A DNA stretch of 64,000 nucleotides from contig NZ_CP026692.1 in NCBI RefSeq assembly GCF_002949795.1, forward strand, positions 248,001 to 312,000, written 5' to 3'. Position numbers and translations under genes: made by a program. Source of the DNA: Nostoc sp. 'Lobaria pulmonaria (5183) cyanobiont' (GTDB lineage Bacteria; Cyanobacteriota; Cyanobacteriia; Cyanobacteriales; Nostocaceae). The notes beneath the pieces are model-generated. The model made no database searches. It saw nothing but the letters and a program-made list of their open reading frames with translations, and was not told the origin of the DNA. The number at the start of each line of letters is the position of its first letter. Position 1 is the first letter of the stretch. Positions 37,486 through 46,396 of the stretch are shown one piece after another.

Positions 37486-37782
37486 TTACGTCGTGGTTGT
37501 AAACTTAGCATTTTGGGTATGTTTGGCAGAATGACTTTCTGGCTCTGAATACATAGCAAATAACTCACTAAAAACCTCCTCCCCATTAATCTCTCCACTA
37601 CTAACAAATCGTTCTACCTCAACTGAACCATCCTCAAAAAATTCCACTTCCCATCGTTCCCCAGCCACCGCCACATTTACCATAATCGTTTCATCCCGAT
37701 GATGGGCTAAAGTGTAACTAATTGTCTCTTGTTCTAATTGATTTAGAAAGGTAACTAGTTTGCCAAATCCATGATTCTTCAT
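37486..37782 (-). CDS. Small hypothetical protein, second gene of an overlapping pair
   Basis: 98 residues, soluble. A beta-rich stretch (DETIMVNVAVAGERWEVEFFEDGSVEVERF) is flanked by an N-terminal helix LVTFLNQLEQETISYTLAHH. No family name recognised; similar small acidic proteins are common in cyanobacteria next to putative toxin or nuclease genes. Its ATG overlaps the stop of the upstream 60-residue gene by four bases, so the two are translationally coupled. Confidence 0.72.
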   Translation of the reverse strand: MKNHGFGKLVTFLNQLEQETISYTLAHHRDETIMVNVAVAGERWEVEFFEDGSVEVERFVSSGEINGEEVFSELFAMYSEPESHSAKHTQNAKFTTTT

Positions 37783-37961
37783 TTGTCAAACCTCTTATCG
37801 CTTAATAACTTGCGAACAACTTTAAAACCCGGTCGATTTACTTCTGCTCCCGCTTCAATCTCTTCCCATAACATTTCACAAAACTCATCCCAACTGGGCG
37901 ATTCTTCCGGGAGTGGAGCCTGTTTTATACTACCCTTCTTGTACTTCAGGATTTCAGACAC
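37779..37961 (-). CDS. Small hypothetical protein, first gene of an overlapping pair
   Basis: 60 residues from a GTG start: SEILKYKKGSIKQAPL, then an acidic SPSWDEFCEMLWEEIEAG and NRPGFKVVRKLLSDKR. The reading frame stays open and coding-like upstream (REIVHKFAGQK), up to a GTA codon placed behind AAAGGA-type sequence, as if the original ATG had changed. So the annotated start may be a fallback. Function unknown; possibly a two-gene module with its downstream partner. Confidence 0.6.
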   Translation of the reverse strand: MSEILKYKKGSIKQAPLPEESPSWDEFCEMLWEEIEAGAEVNRPGFKVVRKLLSDKRFDK

Positions 37962-38059
37962 CTTTTGCCCAGCAAATTTATGTACGATTTCCCGCTCTCC
38001 TTTTGATTGAGTAGCTACTTTCCTTTATACAATAGCGATCATACATGACTACTCTGACT

Positions 38060-38140
38060 ATGCAATGCCTACGCTGGTCACTGAGCCTGTCGTACCCCTA
38101 CGGGGAAGCAAGCTACGCGCAGCGTCTCGTAGAGAAGTGC
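38060..38140. repeat. Dispersed palindromic repeat (full-length copy)
   Basis: GTCACTGAGCCTGTCGTACC, then CTACGGGGAAGCAAGCTACG and CGCAGCGTCTCGTAGAGAAG. The best copy in the window of the GTAGC/GCTAC repeat family, sitting between the hypothetical pair and the fluoride transporter gene. Confidence 0.6.
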
Positions 38141-38186
38141 GGTAAACTACGCACTTTTCCAACTATCCATTAATTGCATCAAAAAA

Positions 38187-39527
38187 TTATTCCTGAGAAT
38201 TACTTCCGCCTTCTTCGCCATCATCAGGTAAATCAATTTTTGGCTCAACTTTTGGTTGCCCATAAGTACCCAAAGTCAGTCCTTCTTCCAGATATACAGA
38301 AGAGTACTTACTCAATCCAATACGCTGTGAAGTATAAATTCCAGAATGACCTGAAAATAGGTAGCTCACTATACAGCCAATAGCAACAAATACCCCGGAT
38401 TCTAGACCAAATAGTTCTATTCCCATTAGAGTCGATGCTAAAGGTGTATTTGCTGCACCTGCAAACACACCCACAAATCCCATTCCTGCTAACAGTGGTG
38501 CAGGTAATGCTAAAAGCAACGACAAAGCATTACCTAAAGTTGCACCAATAAAAAACAAAGGTGTCACTTCTCCTCCCTTAAAACCGGCTCCTAAAGTTAG
38601 AGCAGTCATACCAAATTTTGCTGCAAAATCCCAAGGAGGTAGCTGAGTGGAGAAAGAATCAACGATAGTAGGGATACCAAGTCCAATATACTTAGTTGTA
38701 CCACTTAACCCAACAATTGCTGCAATGATCGCACCGCCTATTAAAGGACGCATTGGAGGATAAGATATCTTTGCTTTAAAGAAGTGACTAATTTTGTGAG
38801 TTACTTGAGCAAAGAATCTCGCTACAATTCCAAAAACTGCACCTGCGATAATGGCAGAAATCAGCCCCCAAATTGTGAGCGGCGGTGTAGAGGGAGCGTG
38901 TCGGTATGCGGTATGATGTAAACCTAATAGTAAAGTTACTTGATTTCCTACGATCGCAGCAATTAAAGAAGGGAAAAGAGCGTCATAATTAATTTTACCA
39001 ATCGCTAAAACTTCCAAACCAAATACAGTTCCAGCTAAGGGAGTACCGAAAACTGAAGCGAATCCTCCACTGATACCTGCTGTTAACAAAATTCGCCGAT
39101 TAGCCCCTTGAAAATGCAATATTTTAGTTAACTGGTCTGCCAAAGAAGCACCCATTTGTAATGCTGTACCTTCACGACCGGCTGAACCACCAAAAAAATG
39201 TGTAAGGTCTGTTCCTAGTAAAACAAGAGGAGCCATACGAAAAGGAATAACCTTTTTGGGGTTATGAATTTCTTCCAGTAAAAGGTTATTTCCAGCTTCT
39301 ACAGTCTGACCAAATTGATGATAAATCCAACCACTCAAGAAGCCGCCAAGGGGAAGCAAGGCGATAATCCATCGATGCGATTCTCGCCAATCAGTTGCCC
39401 ATTCCAATGATGCTAAAAGAGCCGCGGAGGCAGTTCCAGCAAGAATGCCAACTACAAAGGAAATAGGCAACCACTTAATTAGATGGGGTAAGGCTATAAA
39501 CGGTTCAGACTGACGAAAGCGTTTCAT
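38187..39527 (-). CDS. CLC-family fluoride/proton antiporter (CLC-F type)
   Basis: A 446-residue membrane protein of the CLC family with about ten hydrophobic segments. The gating-glutamate motif reads GREGT (Glu119) instead of the GREGP of chloride CLCs, and AGNNLLLEEI replaces the GSGIP anion filter region; both changes are typical of fluoride-selective CLC-F transporters. GFKGGEVTPLFFIGATLG is the third anion-site loop. The acidic tail is cytoplasmic. Strong support comes from the fluoride riboswitch 100 bases upstream. Role: expels toxic F- using the proton gradient. AAGGAG lies 7 bases before the ATG. Confidence 0.93.
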   Translation of the reverse strand: MKRFRQSEPFIALPHLIKWLPISFVVGILAGTASAALLASLEWATDWRESHRWIIALLPLGGFLSGWIYHQFGQTVEAGNNLLLEEIHNPKKVIPFRMAPLVLLGTDLTHFFGGSAGREGTALQMGASLADQLTKILHFQGANRRILLTAGISGGFASVFGTPLAGTVFGLEVLAIGKINYDALFPSLIAAIVGNQVTLLLGLHHTAYRHAPSTPPLTIWGLISAIIAGAVFGIVARFFAQVTHKISHFFKAKISYPPMRPLIGGAIIAAIVGLSGTTKYIGLGIPTIVDSFSTQLPPWDFAAKFGMTALTLGAGFKGGEVTPLFFIGATLGNALSLLLALPAPLLAGMGFVGVFAGAANTPLASTLMGIELFGLESGVFVAIGCIVSYLFSGHSGIYTSQRIGLSKYSSVYLEEGLTLGTYGQPKVEPKIDLPDDGEEGGSNSQE

Positions 39528-39628
39528 ACCGTGACTCCTTGAGGTGCGATTTGTAGACTTACACTTTCTACAGGAGAGTCAGGTAATGCATTTAGCCAAG
39601 CCCTACTCTCCCACAGTAAGTCAGGAAA

Positions 39629-39700
39629 GTAGGAGCCATCAGCCTTCCAATTATTAATTTAACCTGTACTGGAAAGGCGGTTTTGGCGAGCTCCATCGCC
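39629..39700 (-). promoter_or_regulatory. Fluoride riboswitch (crcB motif)
   Basis: Minus strand reads GGCGATGGAGCTCGCC, AAAACCGCC, a variable stem (TTTCC...GGAA) and GGCTGATGGCTCCTAC, which is the fluoride aptamer with its pseudoknot. Between aptamer and start codon, GGGAGAGT can pair with ACTCTCCT, and AAGGAG follows, so translational or terminator control is possible. The target gene is the CLC-F transporter. Confidence 0.95.
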
Positions 39701-40104
39701 ATAAATACTATTTAATTAATTTAACAATATCATTTTTGCTTTTGTATTGCTTTAAAAGTTTTACTATTTGTTCCTCTGAGTTATCAGCAATTACACAGTA
39801 GCAATGCCTGTCTTGAAAAGTGAGGCTCTTAAGAGTGGAAGTTCCGCCTGCATCAACAATTTTTTACAAATTCCTTGCTAGAGATAGATGCATTTTTTAT
39901 ATATTAAAGATAAACATCCTTTTGAAGAAACAAAGTAGCAAAAACAACTAAATTATCATTGATAAAAGTTAAGTGGGAAAACCGTACTTATCTGATAGGT
40001 TTTCTGTACCATATATCTAAGTTTAGCTGGATACAATCAAAGCGTGGCTTATATTAATGCTGTTTTCTGAAAAATTTACACAGCATTAGCAGGAGAGCAA
40101 AAAT
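39701..40104. other. Divergent promoter region, nothing further recognised
   Basis: 400 bases between the fluoride riboswitch and htpX. AT-rich, with no ORF. It must carry two divergent promoters. An AGGAGAG Shine-Dalgarno precedes htpX. Confidence 0.5.
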
Positions 40105-40974
40105 ATGACAAATCAATTGAAAACGGCTGTTTTGCTAGCTGCGCTAAGTGGTCTTTTGATTGCAATAAGTTACTGGGTAATTGGCGGTTCTACTGGCTTG
40201 ATTATCGGGATTGGCTTGGCAGCAGTAACAAACTTGTTTTCCTGGTATCAATCAGATAAGATTGCGCTGGCAGTATACCAAGCCCAGCCTGTAAGTGAAA
40301 GGGAAGCACCAGGGCTTTATCGGATAGTGCAGAGATTGAGCGATCGCGCTAACATTCCCATGCCTAAAGTTTACATCGTTCCAAGCCAAGGTGCTAACGC
40401 TTTCGCTACAGGGCGCGATCCAGAACACGCTGCGGTGGCTGTCACTAAAGGTATTTTAAATATATTGCCAGACGATGAACTCGAAGGTGTTATCGCCCAC
40501 GAGCTAACCCATATTATTAATCGTGACACTCTCACCCAAGCTGTTGCTGCTACTGTGGCTGGTGCGATCTCATTCTTAGCCCAAATGGTTAGTTACAGCC
40601 TATGGTTTGGCGGTGGTTCACGAGATGACAACAGACGTGGAAATCCAATAGGAGTTTTATTAACTGTCATGCTGGCGCCAGTGGCTGCAACAATCATTCA
40701 GCTAGCTATTTCGCGCACACGAGAATTTTCTGCTGATGCAGGTTCTGCTAGATTAACTGGTAATCCCCGCGCCTTAGCTAGGGCATTGCAACGCTTAGAA
40801 GCTTCAGCAAAGCAGATGCCTTTAAATGCTAATCCAGCTTATGAGCCGTTATTAATTATCAATTCCATCTCTGGACAGTTTTTGGGTAACTTATTCTCCA
40901 GTCACCCTGCTACAGAAATGCGAGTTGCAGCATTGCTGAAATTAGAGCAACAATTGCCAACAAAAACTTATTAA
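40105..40974 (+). CDS. htpX: Membrane zinc metalloprotease HtpX
   Basis: A 289-residue M48B protease for membrane protein quality control. Two N-terminal membrane helices (residues 8-25 and 27-45), the conserved VYIVPSQGANAFATG, the zinc motif HELTH at 132-136, more membrane segments (AVAATVAGAISFLAQMV and a second near 190-205), the third ligand in SRTREFSADAGSARL, and the closing LFSSHPATEMRVAAL. The gene has a good AGGAGAG ribosome site and ends before an inverted repeat made of heptamers. Confidence 0.95.
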   Translation: MTNQLKTAVLLAALSGLLIAISYWVIGGSTGLIIGIGLAAVTNLFSWYQSDKIALAVYQAQPVSEREAPGLYRIVQRLSDRANIPMPKVYIVPSQGANAFATGRDPEHAAVAVTKGILNILPDDELEGVIAHELTHIINRDTLTQAVAATVAGAISFLAQMVSYSLWFGGGSRDDNRRGNPIGVLLTVMLAPVAATIIQLAISRTREFSADAGSARLTGNPRALARALQRLEASAKQMPLNANPAYEPLLIINSISGQFLGNLFSSHPATEMRVAALLKLEQQLPTKTY

Positions 40975-40983
40975 TTTGTCATT

Positions 40984-41028
40984 AGTCATTAGTCATTTGT
41001 CCTTTGTGAAATAAATGACTAATGACTA
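40984..41028. repeat. Hairpin made of AGTCATT heptamer repeats
   Basis: TAGTCATTAGTCATTT at 40984-40999 is the exact inverse complement of 41013-41028. It is built from short heptamer repeats placed in opposite orientation, 10 bases after the htpX stop, and could end its transcript. Confidence 0.7.
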
Positions 41029-41092
41029 TTAATATAGGGTGCAATTCTTATTGGAGAGTAAATTTTGCAATTAAGGATGTTTTAAGTATGAC

Positions 41093-41270
41093 TTATAAAC
41101 CTCATCTATGTTGAGAACCGTAGTTTTTGCCCTCACCCTAAATCCCTCTCCCAAGTAGGGAGAGGGACTTCTTTCCGGCTCCCCTTCTCCCAATATTGGG
41201 AGAAGGGGCTGGGGGATGAGGGTTTTTCTATTCATACAGAACTACGGTTTTCAACGTGGACGCAGTTTAA
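41093..41270 (+). mobile_element. 178-bp palindrome-rich MITE-like element, copy 1
   Basis: Ends carry GTTGAGAACCGTAGTT and its imperfect inverse AACTACGGTTTTCAAC. Inside are two hairpins (CCCTCTCCC / GGGAGAGGG and CCCCTTCTCCC / GGGAGAAGGGG). An inverted copy with the same 178-bp length lies at 60810-60987; the two are identical except for the 5-base loop of the first hairpin. The rest of the 500-base gap 40975-41477 shows nothing else I recognise. Confidence 0.85.
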
Positions 41271-41477
41271 CAATATCGAATCTACTGAATCCATCTCCGG
41301 GTAATGGATAGCTCAAAGCATCGGGGAGGGTGGGCGTCAGCGTGGGTGGAGTTATCTATCGTAAACATTTTTTTAATTGGTATTAGTTAACAAAAATTAG
41401 AATGCACAAATGCTCAAATTTAAAAAACTTTGCCAGAGTAGAAGTAAGGGTTTTGACATTTACTTATGTGTAATTAA

Positions 41478-43241
41478 ATGACTCAAATATTTGAAGAGGC
41501 GACGAAAACAGACGATTATATCCGTGTTGCTCAGCTTGCAGAAGTTCAGGCAGCAGGTAGTTTGTTAGTCCACAAGGAAAAGCATACGATTGCTTTGTTT
41601 TACTCAAATAATACAGTTTACGCAATTGATAACCGTTGTCCTCACATGGGCTTTCCTTTACAAGGAAGCACTTGCAAAGATGGTATTGTTACCTGTCCTT
41701 GGCATTATGCCCGCTTTGATCTTGCTAGTGGTGGAACGTTTGACTCGTGGGCAGATGATGTTCCTTGTTTCCCGGTAGAAATCCGTGATGGTGAAGTTTG
41801 GATAAATTTAGCACCACCAGTTAACCCTTATGCTCACCACCGCCAACGTCTGCTAGACGGTTTAGAGCAGAATATTTCTTTAGTGATTGCAAAATCAACG
41901 CTGGCACTTTTAGATATAGGAGTGAACCCGACAGAACCATTTCTCATGGGGCTAGAATTTGGCACTCGTTATAACAAAGCGGGTTGGAGTTCAGGTTTGA
42001 CTATCCATACCTGTATGATGAATCTACTACCTTATCTTGATGTAGAAGACAAACCTCGTGCTTTATTTCACGGACTGTCGGCAGTAGCTAATGATAGTGC
42101 AGGTGCGCCACCAGAGTTTGTCGTTCATCCATTACCCAACTCGAAAGTAGATTTTGCGACTCTCAAAAACTGGTTTCGCCAATTTATTCAGGTACGGGAT
42201 GCTGAAGCAGCACAAAGATGTTTAGTATCTGCTGTTCGTTCAGGAGCTAATTCAAAGCAAATAGCAGATATACTGTTCTGTGCTGCCACGGATCGTCGCT
42301 ATCTTGATGTTGGGCATACGCTTGATTTTATCAATAAAGCATTAGAAGCACTTGATACTATAGCTTGGCAAGCAGCAGAATCAATTCTGGCTAGCCTAGT
42401 TTCGGGTTTAGCCAATGCTTCGCGGATGGAAGAATCCAATTCCTGGCGCTATCCTGTAGATTTGGTGGCAATATTAGAGTCGGCTTTTGAGCAATTACCG
42501 ACTGTATTAAGTGTAGGAAAATCTCGACAAGGAAATTGGTCACAAACAGATGAACTAATACCAATTTTATTGGGTGAAGACCCACAAGCGATCGCAGACT
42601 CGCTATTGAATGCACTGAAAGCAGGTTGTACTGAAGAACAATTAGCTGGTGTAGTTACTTATACAGCAGCATTACGAGTAGCTCGTTTCCACACTAATAA
42701 TGACTTTGGAGATTGGAATTCAGCCCACCATCCATTTACGTTTGCAAATGCCGTACATCAAGCTTTACGAAGAGTACCAACAGTCGAACTACTAAGAGGT
42801 GTGTTTGATGCGGCGATGAGTGTATATTTAAATCGTTTTTTGAATGTCCCCCCAGCACGGCTACCAGAACCCAAAGACATCGTGGAAAATCCCGAACAAT
42901 TACTCCAGCAGCTACCAGATTTATTAAACCATCAGCAGCAAGTAAACCAGACAGGGCAATTAGTTGCTAATTATTTATACAGTGGTGGTAGTGCTGAAAG
43001 ACTGATGGCAAAATTAGGGAAATTGATGCTGCGAGAAAACCGTGATTTTCATGTCATTCAAGAAATAGAAGCCGCTTTTCGTCAGTATTCTTTCCTCGGT
43101 CAAACTTCGGCTGGAATTCATATACTAGTGGCTGCATCTCGGTATTTAGCCGCTCATTCTCCGACAATGCGATCTCAAGGACAAACTTATCAAATTGCGG
43201 AACGTTTACATCAAGGTGCTCGCTTATTTGAAGAATCGTGA
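41478..43241 (+). CDS. Rieske [2Fe-2S] domain fused to a large helical domain
   Basis: 587 residues. Residues 12-110 are a complete Rieske ferredoxin-type domain: VAQLAEVQAAGSLLVH, then CPHMGFPL (Cys54, His56) and CPWHYARFD (Cys73, His76), the cluster ligands. The remaining 470 residues are nearly all helical, with repeating units such as VNPTEPFLMGLEFG and LEALDTIAWQAAESIL, and several conserved-looking His (GLTIHTCMMN, FHGLSAVANDSAG, SAHHPFTFANAVHQ). I do not recognise this part; it is unlike the oxygenase domain that usually follows a Rieske domain. It could be a redox enzyme with an internal second domain. No operon partner is visible. Confidence 0.85.
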   Translation: MTQIFEEATKTDDYIRVAQLAEVQAAGSLLVHKEKHTIALFYSNNTVYAIDNRCPHMGFPLQGSTCKDGIVTCPWHYARFDLASGGTFDSWADDVPCFPVEIRDGEVWINLAPPVNPYAHHRQRLLDGLEQNISLVIAKSTLALLDIGVNPTEPFLMGLEFGTRYNKAGWSSGLTIHTCMMNLLPYLDVEDKPRALFHGLSAVANDSAGAPPEFVVHPLPNSKVDFATLKNWFRQFIQVRDAEAAQRCLVSAVRSGANSKQIADILFCAATDRRYLDVGHTLDFINKALEALDTIAWQAAESILASLVSGLANASRMEESNSWRYPVDLVAILESAFEQLPTVLSVGKSRQGNWSQTDELIPILLGEDPQAIADSLLNALKAGCTEEQLAGVVTYTAALRVARFHTNNDFGDWNSAHHPFTFANAVHQALRRVPTVELLRGVFDAAMSVYLNRFLNVPPARLPEPKDIVENPEQLLQQLPDLLNHQQQVNQTGQLVANYLYSGGSAERLMAKLGKLMLRENRDFHVIQEIEAAFRQYSFLGQTSAGIHILVAASRYLAAHSPTMRSQGQTYQIAERLHQGARLFEES

Positions 43242-43339
43242 CCGGAAAGTGGAGAATTTCAACTGTATCCTATTACATCCCAAGGTGTAGATCGTTCGTC
43301 TTTCAAGACGCGATAAATCGCGTCTCTGAAATTCGAGCT

Positions 43340-43490
43340 TTTTGACTTTTGACTTTTGACTTTTGACTTCCGCGCAGCGGTACTAGTACAGCACGGCGTA
43401 AATAAGCAGACCATTGAAAAGCCCTAAAAAGCTTATTTCATAATACTTTTGACTTTTGACTTTTGACTTTTGACTTCCGCCTTGCGGTAC
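43340..43490. repeat. Two arrays of TTTTGAC with CTTCCGC...GCGGTAC caps
   Basis: Array 1 at 43340-43382 and array 2 at 43446-43490, each three to four TTTTGAC units followed by CTTCCGC and a GCGGTAC end. The same composite is found at 10.5 kb and a variant at 21.15 kb, so it is a dispersed unit. Array 2 abuts the stop of the next gene. Confidence 0.75.
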
Positions 43491-43699
43491 TAGGCTTCAT
43501 CTTGATATTCTTTGACTTTGGCATATAAACTGGCAACTGTTTCTTCAGCAAACAGTTTTTCTTTAAGTTCCAAATAATCGCATTCACCTAGTTTACAAGC
43601 TGCCCAAAATTTCATTACCTTCGATGGTTCTAAGTGGGTGAGTAGAACCTGCATCACTTCTTGGAAATTTTGTTGTTCGTCAATAACTTTAATTTTCAT
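43490..43699 (-). CDS. Small protein paired with a PIN-domain gene
   Basis: 69 residues, helical: KIKVIDEQQNFQEVMQVLL, then SKVMKFWAACKLGECDYLEL and ETVASLYAKVKEYQDEA. It starts one base after the stop of the PIN gene upstream, so both lie in one transcript. Toxin-antitoxin pairs with PIN toxins often have a partner of this size, but the PIN-first order and lack of a DNA-binding motif make the antitoxin role uncertain. The frame is intact while its partner is broken. Confidence 0.68.
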   Translation of the reverse strand: MKIKVIDEQQNFQEVMQVLLTHLEPSKVMKFWAACKLGECDYLELKEKLFAEETVASLYAKVKEYQDEA

Positions 43700-43700
43700 T

Positions 43701-44129
43701 TCATACCTCTAAAATAAAATCAATTGGGTTGATTACCTTGAGTGACAAATCTTGACAACGGTTGATTAGTCTCCGATCGCAAGTAATAAAATAATTAGTT
43801 TGGGAAGCCTCCGCACACGCTACATGAAGTGTATCAATAGGTTTAATTCATTGTTGTTCTAGTTGATCTGCTCTACCTCTAATATTTTCATTTACTAATA
43901 CTCTCAATGTAGCTATTTGTAAGTATCGCTCCATTGATTTATGATTGGCAACAAAAGGGTTACGGCTATTTTCATATTCTAGTACTGAAGAACTAACTAG
44001 TTCTATTAATCTTGCTTCTACCATTTGCAAAATAAAGATGACAGCTTGTGTTTCTAGAAAGATTTTTGGCTGTGTTTGGTCGTCAAATGGACGATTATAA
44101 ATACTGGTATCTAGATAAACCCTTGTCAT
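43701..44129 (-). pseudogene. PIN-domain ribonuclease (VapC-like) interrupted by one stop codon
   Basis: A PIN-domain protein of about 142 residues: TRVYLDTSIYNRPFDD with the first catalytic Asp, VSSSVLEYENSRNP with a conserved Glu, then PIDTLHVACAEAS with the Asp-x-x-His motif, ITCDRRLINRCQDL with the last Asp, and VINPIDFILE. An in-frame TGA at 43848-43850 splits it; one base change from GGA would give the expected Gly before I-K-P-I-D. The second half has no start codon, so no complete enzyme should be made. Start taken at the ATG at 44129. It is the first gene of the pair with the 69-residue protein. Confidence 0.85.
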
Positions 44130-44171
44130 ATAGCTTTTTTTACAACTTTCTCTAAAAAAAAGCGATGCCAA

Positions 44172-44246
44172 AGGCGGGCTACGCCTACGCACTCATCTCT
44201 AAAATACCAAAAGCGTAGGCGTAGCCAGTCGTAGACATCGCCTGTC
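44172..44246. repeat. Dispersed palindromic repeat fragments
   Basis: GCGGGCTACGCCTACGC and, 40 bases on, AGCGTAGGCGTAGCC, in inverted orientation, from the GTAGC/GCTAC family. They lie between the PIN pseudogene and hicB. Confidence 0.55.
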
Positions 44247-44337
44247 GATTTACACTTGAAAGTAGAGCGTAGACGCTTCATCGGCGAAACACCATCATTC
44301 AACGTAAGATTAAAATAGTAGCACAACGCGAGATTTC

Positions 44338-44610
44338 ATGGCGATAAGGTTTATTTTGAGCGACTATGTTGATCGAGCGATCGCTCAGGCAATTTATGAC
44401 AAGTTAGAAGATGGTACATTTGCAGGTAGAATTCCTGTTTGCAAAGGAGTGATAGCTTTTGCATCAACTTTGCGCGAATGTGAGGATGAATTACGCTCAA
44501 CACTGGAAGACTGGATTTTGCTTGGGCTAAAGCTGGGACATTCTCTACCAGTAATTGATAATATTGACCTCAACAAGGAGCCGACTCTTGAGCCGATGGA
44601 TACCCTGTAA
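44338..44610 (+). CDS. hicB: HicB family antitoxin
   Basis: 90 residues with the HicB partial RNase-H-like fold: DGTFAGRIPVCKGVIAFAST, a short acidic helix LRECEDELRSTLEDWILLGL, and a strand LPVIDNIDL. It neutralises the HicA mRNA interferase encoded next. Gene order is hicB then hicA, with the end of hicB overlapping the hicA start by 23 bases. It lacks the long C-terminal DNA-binding domain of larger HicB proteins, so autoregulation is not evident. Confidence 0.85.
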   Translation: MAIRFILSDYVDRAIAQAIYDKLEDGTFAGRIPVCKGVIAFASTLRECEDELRSTLEDWILLGLKLGHSLPVIDNIDLNKEPTLEPMDTL

Positions 44611-44818
44611 GCGTCGGGATTTTGTGAAGAAATTACGATGGCTTGGCTTTGATGGCCCTTTTTCTGGAACAAGACATCAGTTTATGGTTTACGGGGAATA
44701 TCGCCTAACTATTCCCTCTAATGATGAGTATTCTGTACCGCAATTGCGGATGATGATTGGGGAAGTTGAGGTTATTTTAGAGCGGGAAATCACGCTAGAA
44801 GAATGGAATAGCGTTTAA
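44588..44818 (+). CDS. hicA: HicA family mRNA interferase toxin
   Basis: A 76-residue dsRBD-like toxin. The core is IPCKRRDFVKKLRWLGFDG, then SGTRHQFMVYGEYRLTIP with the active-site His, and an MIGEVEVILEREITLEEW helix. I take the TTG at 44588 as start: AAGGAG stands 7 bases before it and it gives the family N-terminus MSRWIPCKRRDF. HicA blocks translation by cutting mRNA. This is the only toxin of the local cluster with no visible damage. Confidence 0.83.
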   Translation: MSRWIPCKRRDFVKKLRWLGFDGPFSGTRHQFMVYGEYRLTIPSNDEYSVPQLRMMIGEVEVILEREITLEEWNSV

Positions 44819-44877
44819 GATTTGCCGACAAGCGATGTCTACGACGGCTTTCGGCTCAATGATATACCAAAATGAAT

Positions 44878-45167
44878 GCGTGAATTACTCAAATGAGAAA
44901 GCAAACTGGGGTTTGAGTAAGTAAAAGCTGATTTTGCTTGCGGAAAACACCAAAATGAGTAAGCAAACTGGGGTTTGAGAAAGTAAAAGCTGATTTTGAG
45001 TAAGTAAAAGCTTATTTTACTTGCGTGAATTACTCAAATGAGAAAGCAAACTGGGGTTTGAAAAAGTAAAAGCTGCTTTTGCTTGCGGAAAACACCAAAA
45101 TGAGTAAGCAAACTGGGGTTTGAGAAAGTAAAAGCTGATTTTGAGTAAGTAAAATGCCATTTTGAGT
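44878..45167. repeat. Two tandem 145-bp repeats with internal sub-repeats
   Basis: Copy 1 44878-45022, copy 2 45023-45167, each beginning GCGTGAATTACTCAAATGAG. Each copy has two sub-units containing AAGCAAACTGGGGTTTGA and GTAAAAGCTGATTTTG, so the core appears four times. It fills the 465-base gap between hicA and the TPR gene. No ORF or family known to me. Confidence 0.8.
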
Positions 45168-45283
45168 AAGTAATCAAGCATTTTTACTTAGTTCAATATG
45201 AATTTTAGTCTAGGCGATCGCGTATTTAAGTTTTATCACGGTACGCTTTGCACAAAACCTGTAAATTCGTAGCCCCATGTAGT

Positions 45284-46396
45284 CTATTCTGGATTTGAGG
45301 CGAGGCGATCGCGAAGACGTGCCAAATTTTCACGGAAAATAACGGTATTGGGATGATTTACCCCTAACTGTCGCTCACAAATATCCAAAGCTTGCAGACA
45401 CAGGGGTTCAGCTTTAGTGTATCTTCCTTGGGAGTGGTATAGTAAAGCCAGATTGTTGAGATTAAGTGCAACATTAGGATGTTTCTCTCCTAGCAGGCGT
45501 CGCCATACTTCCAAAGCTTGCAGGTACAGGGATTCGGCTTCGCTGTATTTTCCTTGGAAACGGTAGAGTTCTGCCAGGTTACTGAGGCTGGATGCAACAT
45601 TAGAATGTTCTTCACCCAGCAGTTGACGCGTGAGTGTCAATGCTTGGATGAAAAGGGGTTCGGCTTCGGTGTATCTGCCTTGGGAGTTGTAGAGATACGC
45701 TAGGTTGTTGAGGTTTTGGGCGACATCTGGATGTTCTTCACCCAGCAGCTTGCGCCTGAGTGCCAATGCTTGGATGAAAAGGGGTTCGGCTTCGATGCAT
45801 CTGCCTTGGGAGTTGTAGAGTAAGGCGAGGTTGTTGAGGCTTTGAGCGACATCTGGATGTTCTTCACCCAGTAATTGACGCATGAGTGCCAATGCTTGGA
45901 TGTAAAGGGGTTCGGCTTGGCTGTATCTGCCTTGGGAGTTGTAGAGTAAGGCGAGGTTGTTGAGGCTAACGGCGACATCTGGATGTTCTTCACCCAGCAG
46001 CTTGCGCCTAAGTGCCAATGCTTGGATGAAAAGGGGTTCGGCTTGGCTGTATCTGCCTTGGGAGTTGTAGAGTAACGCGAGGTTGTTGAGGCTAACGGCG
46101 ACATCTGGATGTTCTTCACCCAGTAGTTGACGCGTGAGTGCCAATGCTTGAATGTAAAGGGGTTCGGCTTGGCTGTATCTGCCTTGGGAGTCGTAGAGAT
46201 ACGCTAGGTTGTTGAGGCTTTGGGCGACAGATGGATGTTCTTCACCCAGTAGTTGACGCGTGAGTGCCAATGCTTGGATGAAAAGGGGTTCGGCTTGGCT
46301 GTATCTGCCTTGGGAGTTGTAGAGTCCTGCCAGGTTGTTAAGGCTTTGGGCAACAGATGGATGTTCTTCACCCAGTAGTTGACGCGTGAGTGCCAA
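45284..46396 (-). pseudogene. C-terminal TPR part of the broken STAND-TPR gene
   Basis: 370 codons encoding nine kinesin-light-chain-type TPR units of 42 residues (core RQLLGEEHPSVAQSLNNLA and YNSQGRYSQAEPLFIQALA) and a short tail. It continues in the same frame from the upstream segment; only a TAG at 46397-46399 separates them. The ATG used by automatic calling is a Met codon within a repeat. So this is the C-terminus of one large gene running back to 48312 or 48687, not an independent gene. Confidence 0.85.

Noticed and set aside
44878..45167. CRISPR array
   Set aside because: Repeat units are long, unequal and directly adjoining, without unique spacers; no cas genes in the window.
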